Assembly (NCBI GenBank): GCA_905182985.1 | Contig: CAJJDN010000096.1 | Location: 389,134 to 407,049, forward strand | Reading direction: 5' to 3' | From: Paramecium sonneborni | Taxonomy: Eukaryota; Ciliophora; Oligohymenophorea; Peniculida; Parameciidae | DNA: 17,916 bases | In this document: piece after piece, positions 11,401-17,916 of the stretch | Layout: every line of letters begins with the position of its first letter | How positions within the stretch are numbered: the first letter of the stretch is position 1 | The notes under the pieces: generated by a model | Database searches by the model: none | What the model was told of the DNA's origin: nothing | The model's input: only the letters and a program-made list of their open reading frames with translations | Translations under genes and position numbers: made by a program

Positions 11401-14400
11401 CCTTTGTCAAAAGATTTATAGTAAAGAATGGGTGAATTATATGATTAGGTATATGTAATTTACATATCTACTATTTCAAAATTAAGAACTGAAGTTATAA
11501 AAAGAGATTGCAAATAATATTCACCGTTAACTTATTGTAATTAGCAGTCTAGATATTAGTGAAGTCCTAAAAATTTATATTCATCTCCTTAAGTGATCTT
11601 ACTAGAGTCTATTTTTAACTCTTTTGCTTCAACTATACTGAAATCAATCAATCCAACTCCTCTGATTATATTAAGTTCTGAAATTAGAATATAATCTATA
11701 GATATATAGATAACACAAGAACTTTAAGTATTTAATTTAAAATCTGGAGTGATTGACGAAACATAATTTTTAGAGATTAAAATATTTTTAATCATTATTT
11801 TTGAATAAACATTATCGTATTTATCAAATGAGAGTAATTTTGTTGTTTAATGATATTCATTCTCCTGTAATATTAAATTGAATAATTCTATTTATAAGTA
11901 TTCCAATTAGAGTGAATCAGAATTTACTATTCCATAGCTTCTTTCACTAAATTTACAATCCTTAATAATCAAGTCATGAATCTGATTATTATTATTCAAA
12001 ATAATAAGAGTTGAAATCTGAATAAAGGAATTATGAAACTTTATTCCAGAAATCTTTACTTTTTTAAAAAGTTAAAAATTTAAAAAGTTTAAACAATTTA
12101 GTACATCTACTTAAAATTCAATCTTGCTCAAAACAAGAGATCCAAATTATTTAGTCATTTTTGTATCTATTAAAGATGAATTTACAAAATGTGCTTGAAT
12201 GAACCCATCTGTAATTGAAATCATATCATTTTTATTAAGATTAAAAAAGAGAGTTACTTAATTTTAGAGTATAGAATTAATAATTTAAAAAGAGGATAGT
12301 GTTATTTATTTATCATAAGTAGTATTGGCAATGTAAATAAATGTATTTATGGTATTTTAAATAAGATCTATAATTTTGAAATCAATTAAATCCAGTTTCT
12401 TAATATCATTAAATATCAATCTAGATTAATCATTTACAAAATTGAGTTGCTAATATTAAATAGATTTCAAAATAATTATTTATGGTATTTTACTCAAAAA
12501 TATTATTTATTTTAATTTGTTATTACTTAATGGATTAAATGTAGCACCTTGGATTGTAATTTTATTGAAATTTTAGAAAGTGATAGTTCTCTCAAACTCA
12601 ATAACAGTATGTTAGTTAAATTCAATATTTAGTTCAACATTTCTATTATAATTTTAAAATTTACATTGTAGAAAATATATTTTGACTAAAAACTGATTAT
12701 ATAGTAGCATTTCCATAAATTTTACAAGTTTAAGGTTTAGCACTAAGAATATTAATAATAATAGTTTTGATAAGCTTTGAATTGGCTGATAAATAAAAAT
12801 TATTGGTTTCAAACTAGGTTAATTAATAAAAATTACCTCTTTAAAGCTATTGCCAGAAGTTAGATCTTCTAAAAGGATATTTTTTAATTTAAATTAATTT
12901 TATTAGTAAGTTGATTATAAATCATTTAAAGCTTAGGTAAATTCTTGTTTTGAGCAATATAAATTGATAGGGATAATAAATTATTTCTCACAAGTATCTA
13001 TATTGGAACATGCAATAAACGTTCCTAATTCTTAATCATAATAGTAATCTTGATCATCAAAACATTTTAAACATTGATATGTAGAAGTGAGATATTAATA
13101 GTTACTAAAGAGTGGATTAATAGATGAGATCTCATCATCTGATCTGATTCTACATAAGGCACAATTTTATGGGCAAGTGATACATTGATTTTCTGATAAG
13201 CTAAGTTTTCTGCCTTATTGCTCTAGTTCACATCTAATACATTAATTCTCACCATTAATAAATTAACACTCTAAACACGATTCTGGACATGCTTTAATAC
13301 ATTTTTATTAAACTAATTCATATCCTTTGATGCACATTGTACATATGACTTCACAATCCTCTTTATTTTCACTTTAGGCATAGAGTTTAAATGGATGATT
13401 ATTATCAAAATTAATTACAATTTAATATAAAGCTCTGATATTAATTTTCCAATAGTCTTGTGAAATTTTTTACTGTTGTGCACAATTATAGCAATTTAAT
13501 TCAGAAGGACATAAATAGCATTTACCTGAAATTCTATCTGCATAATACCCACTTTTACATTCTAGACAGATATAAACAGTATTTATCCAATGAGTCTTCT
13601 CTATTAAACAAGTTGCACAATTTTCAATGTATATGAGACATTGTTTATTGAATTAGATAATTTAAGATGTTTCTGTTTGATAATAATCAGTTCCAATTAA
13701 ACAATATTATATTGATGTACAGATATAGTTCCAATCATCATCAAAAGCATAAGTAATCTTTTCACCAGTAGGAGTTGTATAATAATCGACGTAATACAAT
13801 ATATCTAAGATAGTATCATCGATGACTGTGTCACAAATCTACTAAACATATGAGAAATAGCAATTAACATCGATCATTCTAAGACAAATTTGAGAATTTA
13901 GTATTACTCCATAACCATATTCACATCTACCACAAGTTGTATGAATATTATCCCAATCATCTCTTGGGATAAAATATAAGTCAAGTGTATTAATTTAGTA
14001 ATCGTTTTATACTGCCTAAAAAGCATAATCACAATGTTTGATGGTATTTTAGAAACAATTTATGCCATCAAAAGATAAAAAGTATTTTGAATCATCTAAA
14101 CATTTGAAGCATTTTAAATAAGATTTATTTATATTTTTATCATTGTATTTTTAACAAATACTACAAAAATTTCCACAAGGAAAACAACTTCCATCATCTA
14201 ATGCATAATAATTGATACAAGACAAACATTATAGATTATTTTTATCATTATCATAAATACAAGTATTACAAGTTCTAGGGCATTAATAATATTAGCCATT
14301 ATGAAGATACGCACCATCTCTAACTTTTTTACAATTTCCATCTGAGGATGCCAATAGACAATTTATGTTTGTAAATATACAATCTCCATTAAATTAATAA

Positions 14401-16398
14401 TAGTTAGGTTTGCATTTTACAAATATAGTTTATCCAAAATGTCGATATTTTGCTTGAAAGCAATTAATTGAATCTAAATCAGGATCACAATAGTCTTAGT
14501 AGCCTGAATGAAGAAATAAATGTCCATTTTAATCAATCAAATAAAAGTCATAATCGTAAATATCTCTTTTTTCATATTTATAAGCATCAGTCTATGTCAA
14601 TTTCTTAGATACTAAGTCGAATTTACAGATTGGCTTTAAATACCAACTCAACGGATAGTAAATACAATCAACACATAATATATCTAAGAAATTAGATTAT
14701 GGACTTAATAATAATAAATTTTTGTTAATACCATTTTATGCAAACACTTTACTCCTTTTCATTTTAAAAAATGAAATATCCAAATTTACACTAATAATCT
14801 GCAAGAATATATAATTCTTATATCTAAACAGATGAAAAGTGATATTCAAATTATTGACAGAGTTTTTCATTTTATACTTCCATATATCCTTATAGACATT
14901 AACATTTCTTTTGTTCATTTAAATAGTATCTATTTATATTTTATTCACAATTTATACAATTATTTTCAAGTGGCCCATCACAAGTTAAACAAGTCTAATG
15001 ACATGCTAAAAATATATATCTTTAGATTACCATTAAAAAGTAGTTCTTTTTCATCAACATAATTAAATTCTAATTTAAAATCAAAAAGTGATGCTTTAAG
15101 TAATTCATTAACGTACTCATCAGATCCTAAATATACATAAAAAGGAGAATTGGTTGGCTAAATAATATCACGACATTTCTCCAGTAAATTTAAATTATTA
15201 AAGAATTTAATTTAAATGCAACTTTTTTTTCCAGGTATTGAAGAGCCATACTCATATTTCAAAAAATGCCATTACTGTAGTCCTTAAAAATAATTTTCAG
15301 AATTAACATCATAAATAATATCCTAAATGACTTGAATTGGATCATTAGAATGCCAACCAATATTCCCCATGATTGGAATTTTATGATGATCAAGATTAAT
15401 AGAAATTGTAGTAAATTTAGGTTTACGTTTATTAAACATAATTTGCATTAAAAATATTTCATCACCAATTCTTGATTTATCAAAATAATTTTTAAAAAGA
15501 CTTATTCTAATCAATGGATAAACTGAAACTTAAATAACTCTTGAGATATCATATTTAACCCATCCAGAAAGACAAAACTTACTTCCAAATTAATTTATTG
15601 TATATTAAAGAGATGTATCACCTTCAAAAATTTGTAATCCTTTGACTAAATAGCTTGTTTATTCATCTTTCATTAGAGGAGGAATCTAACAATTTATAGT
15701 CATATATTCAAATAAATCTTAACCTAGATGATCAAACTTATTCACAAATATTTTCGACAATCTTCCTTTAAATACACCGAGATTAAAATTTTCTATCTTT
15801 TTGGAAATAAATATAAATATACATAGCCTCTTCCTCCTTATATTATTTAAACATAATCTTATTCAAAATTCATTGTTCCACTCTTTCTTATTTAATCTGT
15901 CATATCAACTACGATCTTTCCTTCTAAGAAATTAAAGGTTATATAGCTCAGAATCCATTTAGATTGATAATTTATTGGTTTAAAATCAAACTCTAAACTT
16001 ATCTATTTACTTCCTAAAATAATTATTTTATGTCTAACTAACATCGTTTATTAATCTATATAAACAAATCCTAACAATGAATTGCTTGTGCGTCCCTTCA
16101 CTAAAAATTATAATTGTCCTAATTCAGCATCTGTTGAAATAAAATCTTATTCCACTTAAGTAATACTCTTCAAACTTAATTGTGGAATACAAAGACTCCA
16201 AAAACCAAAACTAAATGATTCCCCAACATCCAAAGTAACAAAAGAATCAAATTGATTACTTTCAAATTGAGATTCAAGAGGTATTAATGCCTATTCATAT
16301 TCATTATAAGGACAACTCTAATTAGACACAAACCTTAAAACTATGACCATAATTAGAATCATTTAAAAAAGTTTATCACAGGTAAACATTTTTATCAT
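6895..16398 (-). CDS. Giant multi-domain membrane protein: signal peptide, Cys-rich, beta-helix, about 8 TM
   Basis: Eight exons: 16398-15823, 15796-15031, 15005-14732, 14703-12837, 12813-12665, 12642-10253, 10230-8406 and 8380-6895. They sum to 9333 nt, that is 3110 codons plus TGA, with no internal TGA and very many TAA/TAG read as Gln. Order: signal peptide (about 1-25), ectodomain (26-447), Cys-rich region (448-1125), beta-helix-like region (about 1130-2520), Cys module (about 2540-2600), membrane helices (about 2608-2964), basic tail to 3110. The architecture matches a large, poorly characterised family of ciliate proteins usually named for pectin-lyase-like or growth-factor-receptor Cys-rich folds; a cell-surface or membrane role is inferred and no ligand is known. 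The start at 16398 has a second in-frame ATG at 16389, and either gives a good signal peptide. An additional intron of a multiple of 3 nt would not have been noticed. Confidence 0.88.
8381..8405 (-). other. Intron 7 of the giant gene (25 nt)
   Basis: Starts GTAAAG, ends TTTAAG, phase 2 (SIW|TLISILISV). Splicing completes the first membrane helix and opens the last 1486-nt exon. The acceptor is AAG. Confidence 0.85.
8406..8640 (-). other. Conserved juxtamembrane Cys module (GGW...GHIGALCEQC)
   Basis: Between the solenoid and the first membrane helix: LKFGYWRPY, YCLNQPENCLGGWEEGDNSC, FLGHIGALCEQCDLYNIRGD, then SCGSC. Eight closely spaced Cys and the GHIGALCEQC string make an EGF-like or laminin-type knot. 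From memory, this signature recurs in large ciliate membrane proteins of this type, so it is useful for identifying the family. Confidence 0.75.
10231..10252 (-). other. Intron 6 of the giant gene (22 nt)
   Basis: Starts GTAAAA, ends AATTAG, phase 1 (HPNQ|YLPNTIQISG). Required, because the unspliced frame ends in TGA near 10078. A 40-nt alternative from an upstream GTTTGC donor also fits the frame but is less typical. Confidence 0.75.
12643..12664 (-). other. Intron 5 of the giant gene (22 nt)
   Basis: Starts GTAAAT, ends AATAG, phase 2 (FST|INVELNIEF). Returns the reading to the frame that stays open for the next 2390 nt; the alternative frame meets TGA shortly after. Confidence 0.7.
12814..12836 (-). 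other. Intron 4 of the giant gene (23 nt)
   Basis: Starts GTAATT, ends CCTAG, phase 0 (NSFKE|FETNNFYLSANS). Together with intron 5 it sets the frame of a 149-nt exon. The unspliced frame also lacks TGA here, so this call rests on the better codon pattern of the spliced exon. Confidence 0.65.
12901..15005 (-). other. Cysteine-rich extracellular region (residues 448-1137)
   Basis: Starts at exon 3 with ACHQTCLTCDGPLENNCINC and continues with many CxxC and CxxCxxG units: GYYADRISGKCYLCPS, CIKACPESCLECQ, CITCPQNCALCR and CLKCFDDQDYYYD. The spacing is that of furin-like or growth-factor-receptor Cys-rich repeats, which are disulfide-bonded extracellular rods. The exon 3-4 junction itself restores a Cys (CIKCPQSNFLD), which supports that intron. 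Several units carry DDWN or DDSKYF inserts, so the repeats are irregular. Confidence 0.75.
14704..14731 (-). other. Intron 3 of the giant gene (28 nt)
   Basis: Starts GTATTA, ends ATTAAG, phase 2. Splicing creates the Cys codon TG|T in CIKCPQSNFLD and avoids a TGA about 20 codons later. The acceptor is AAG, not TAG. Confidence 0.8.
15006..15030 (-). other. Intron 2 of the giant gene (25 nt)
   Basis: Starts GTAATC, ends TTTTAG, phase 1. Splicing joins the ectodomain to the first Cys-rich unit (GN|ACHQTCLTC region); without it the frame meets TGA within eight codons. Confidence 0.85.
15031..16398 (-). other. Signal peptide and N-terminal ectodomain (residues 1-447)
   Basis: Residues 13-24 (MILIMVIVLRFV) form the hydrophobic core of a signal peptide, with likely cleavage near SNQSC. 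The rest, to residue 447, is rich in beta-prone stretches: SFSFGFWSLCIP at about 60, FDFKPINYQSKWILSY at about 137, FCLSGWVKYD at about 278, IGWHSNDPIQVI at about 356 and FNGN just before the third exon. Two similar halves, each with a W-containing strand after an aromatic pair, suggest lectin- or LamG-like sandwiches, but I cannot assign a family. Confidence 0.6.
15797..15822 (-). other. Intron 1 of the giant gene (26 nt)
   Basis: Starts GTATAT, ends AAAAAG, phase 0 (GGRGY|IENFNL). A TAG acceptor 4 nt further would give a 30-nt intron, keep the old frame and hit a TGA at 15683-15685-like distance (about 18 codons on), so the AAG acceptor is preferred. Confidence 0.75.
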
Positions 16399-16501
16399 GA
16401 GAATTTGATTTTTAAATATTATCAAGATTTACTAATACCAAATGTATAGTTTTTATTATAGCATATTAAATTAGAATAGGCATAAATAAAATTTTAAGTA
16501 A
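16399..16501. promoter_or_regulatory. Short intergenic gap upstream of the giant gene
   Basis: About 100 bp between the minus-strand start at 16398 and a plus-strand ATG at 16502. Compact spacing of this kind is normal in Paramecium. It must hold the giant gene's promoter if the start is right, but I see no specific motif beyond AT-richness. Confidence 0.35.
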
Positions 16502-16878
16502 ATGTCATTCGAAGATATTAATTAGACGCTTTTACATAAAAAAGCCTTTAAAACATAGAAGAAAGTTAAATTGGACAATTCATTCACTGAATTTATCAAT
16601 CCTCTCTCCTTCTATCTTGAATATCTTCTGGATTGAGTAAGAGATCAACTAGATCAACAAATTCATTGATTGAACTCTAAAAACATTTTTTTGATACATC
16701 AGATGATGTACCCTTCGAATCAAATAATCTAATAGCACTAAAATAGAAAATTAAGAGCAAATAGCTAATTTAATATAAGTTGAAGAGACTCTCGATAATT
16801 CTTCAAATATATAAATTGATGCATTTGCTTAACCAAAAATTAATCCAATCTCTAATATTTAGAAAAATAACTTGATTT
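16502..16878 (+). pseudogene. Divergent coding-like stretch with frame breaks
   Basis: From ATG 16502 a good N-terminus reads MSFEDINQTLLHKKAFKTQK, then DNSFTEFINPLSFYLEYLLD, and stops at TGA 16634-16636 (44 residues). One frame over, coding-like text resumes at once (LSKRSTRSTNSLIELQKHFF, about 16636-16704). From about 16705 the third frame reads NSTKIENQEQIANLIQ and VEETLDNSSNIQIDAFAQPK, with a strong purine-first codon pattern. No normal GT-AG intron joins the first break: the only GTA donor lies after the TGA. A 28-nt GTACCC...AATAG segment at 16706-16733 looks like an intron but does not join the middle to the last frame. I infer a gene broken by two small indels, or two sequencing errors. 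The product is not recognised. A competing reading on the opposite strand is listed separately. Confidence 0.35.
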
Positions 16879-16915
16879 AACAATTTTTACTCTTCTCTTC
16901 AAATATTCTTTTCAT
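16580..16915 (-). CDS. Alternative 111-codon open frame, opposite strand
   Basis: ATG at 16913-16915 to TGA 16580-16582 with five TAA/TAG read as Gln. It begins MKRIFEEKSKNCQIKLFFQI and contains LIFGQANASIYIFEELSRV and LLDYLIRRVHHLMYQK. It lies head-to-tail with the giant gene, about 180 bp upstream. Its codons are exact complements of the first plus-strand frame from 16502, so one may be a shadow of the other. It is unbroken, which favours it; the plus strand has the better codon pattern on its right half, which counts against it. No family recognised. Confidence 0.25.
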
Positions 16916-17210
16916 TTTATTCTTTCACAATAAATATTTTCTTTTCTAATCATCTTTGACAAATCTAAAATAACGATAATAAGAATATAAGAGAATAAAA
17001 TAATTAATTAATTAATTAATTATTCAAATAACTTTATTATAGTTTTATAATTTGAAATGGAATTTTACTATATTTAAACATAATTCAGTAAATTATAATT
17101 TGTGGTAGAAAATAATGACTCCCAAAACAAAGGCAATAAAAGTAATAAGCTGAAAAGTTTGTTTTTTAGAGCTTCTTAATTTTTTTATTTAGAGTCTTAT
17201 TGAGAGCTGA
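16916..17210. other. Gap with a microsatellite, no gene recognised
   Basis: Very AT-rich. A short plus-strand run near 17100-17170 (NNDSQNKGNKSNKLKSLFF) looks mildly coding but is closed by TGA within about 35 codons. Nothing firm is present. Confidence 0.3.
17001..17022. repeat. (TAAT)n microsatellite
   Basis: Five and a half perfect copies of TAAT. Simple slippage tract in non-coding sequence. Confidence 0.95.
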
Positions 17211-17762
17211 TAATTTTCCAGAATTTATTGTAATAAATATTTTAAAAAATTAAATTTTTTTTACAAAGAGAAAATTTTAGACTAAAATGTTTCATCTACA
17301 CAACTTGATGAAATTCTTAAGCTGCATTAACTCAATGAAAACTTAAAAAGAAAATTGTCCATTTGTGCCCCAGTATTCAATCTCATTTAACAGGTCTATA
17401 TGACAACTCTCACTCTCAATTAATTTTAGGAAACAAAATTAATAGAAATTGAAATTATGTTTTTCTAATAATCAATTTTATATTGTGTTTTTTCTGGCTA
17501 TCATTTTTAATTTGTTAGTATTAACTCAAAAGATAAATTATTAATACTACTTTTTGATGATATGCCATTATTTTATTGGTTTTTAGTATTGGTGAAAAAG
17601 ATAATTAAAATGTTAAACTAATTTCTATGTATTATTACATATATAAATTTTATGTATAATAGTATTATATTTAGTTAAATGATAAATAGTTCCTTTTGGT
17701 TAATTTTATAATTACTAATTAAATATTAATAATATGATAATTGTTCATTTATTTTATAATGA
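17211..17762 (+). other. Open plus-strand frame, coding-like in first part only
   Basis: A frame without TGA from 17211 to TGA 17760-17762 (183 codons). The part from about 17274 to 17440 reads ILDQNVSSTQLDEILKLHQL, NENLKRKLSICAPVFNLIQQ and VYMTTLTLNQF, with helix-like charge patterning; after about 17480 it dissolves into F/I/L/Y-rich text typical of non-coding DNA. There is no good ATG at its beginning. It may be a relic or a mis-framed exon of the broken stretch at 16502-16878, or chance. No function can be proposed. Confidence 0.25.
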
Positions 17763-17819
17763 TCTAAATTATAAGAAATTTATGATTATAATTAATTTGA
17801 TTTTTTTATTTATTGCTTA

Positions 17820-17916
17820 ATGAAGAGCTCAGATAATTTAAGCAATCCATATTATATAATCGGGATTATGAAACTATTGAAATTTACTCCAGTTAAAGAA
17901 TTACAGAAAACATTTT
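17820..17916 (+). CDS. Probable 5' end of a gene cut by the window edge
   Basis: ATG at 17820 opens a frame of 32 codons to the last base: MKSSDNLSNPYYIIGIMKLL then KFTPVKELQKTF. Base composition becomes markedly less AT-rich at the ATG, and the upstream 200 bp is extremely AT-rich, as expected at a Paramecium gene start. The fragment is too short to recognise a family; it has no signal peptide. Confidence 0.4.
   Translation, partial: MKSSDNLSNPYYIIGIMKLLKFTPVKELQKTF

Larger units (their letters stand above)
8641..12900 (-). other. Parallel beta-helix-like region (about residues 1138-2537)
   Basis: Long run of short I/L/F-x-N strands with buried Asn and Ser ladders, for example FKNTI-like, KISGIKFHNSFIQI, NLEIQYCNFEQSVGFSGGA and LIENSFFQFNNATGKGGAM. 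Gly-Gly turns recur: SGGAL (about 1801), FGGAIHL (about 1837), QGGFIY (about 1866), KGGAMVV (about 2232) and GGGINLI (about 2258). Near 2278 NNKAEFFGNDRASLPQKL is a phrase typical of the end of such helices in ciliate proteins. This fits a pectin-lyase-type solenoid; the GGA turns recall chlamydial Pmp and adhesin repeats in form only. Enzyme activity is not implied. Confidence 0.65.

Noticed and set aside
14736..15062. Overlapping open frames on both strands
   Set aside because: Shadows of the Cys-rich exon and of the end of exon 2 of the giant gene.
6895..16398. Tetrahymena, Stentor or Euplotes origin
   Set aside because: Introns of 22-28 nt with TGA as sole stop fit Paramecium; Tetrahymena introns are longer, Stentor uses the standard code with 15-16-nt introns, and Euplotes reads TGA as Cys.
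16634..16652. GTAAGAG...CTAG as a 16-nt intron
   Set aside because: The donor lies directly after the in-frame TGA and the segment is too short; removing it does not rescue the frame.

Overview
The window reads as ciliate nuclear DNA, most probably Paramecium. It is very AT-rich. The one large gene can only be read if TAA and TAG code for glutamine and TGA is the sole stop. Its coding sequence is interrupted by seven introns of 22-28 nt with GTA donors, a size typical of Paramecium and far smaller than in Tetrahymena. Under the standard code almost nothing here would be called.

Layout, left to right. (1) 1-666: no firm gene; a minus-strand stretch from about 600 down to 241 is free of TGA and includes a badly eroded repeat copy. 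(2) 667-1984, minus strand: a MORN-like repeat protein or fragment with units of about 60 residues, each joined to the next by an intron-like segment at the same codon position. (3) 1985-2343: nothing recognised. (4) 2344-6335, minus strand: about 4 kb of coding-like but broken sequence in several frames, with cysteine-rich patches; best explained as an old pseudogene, not identified. (5) 6472-6714, plus strand: a fragment resembling a protein-kinase N-lobe, broken by TGA and lacking the catalytic lysine. (6) 6895-16398, minus strand: the main gene, 8 exons and 3110 residues: signal peptide, N-terminal ectodomain, long cysteine-rich region, long beta-helix-like region, a conserved GGW/GHIGALCEQC cysteine module, about eight membrane helices and a basic cytoplasmic tail. 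(7) 16502-16878, plus strand: a divergent, coding-like stretch that changes frame twice, with a 111-codon open frame on the opposite strand. (8) 17001-17022: a TAAT microsatellite. (9) 17211-17762: an open plus-strand frame, coding-like only in its first part. (10) 17820-17916: the probable start of another plus-strand gene that runs off the window.

No joint pathway is evident. The picture is one intact giant surface-protein gene between decayed or rearranged coding relics. All assignments come from hand translation and recall of protein families; no search was run.
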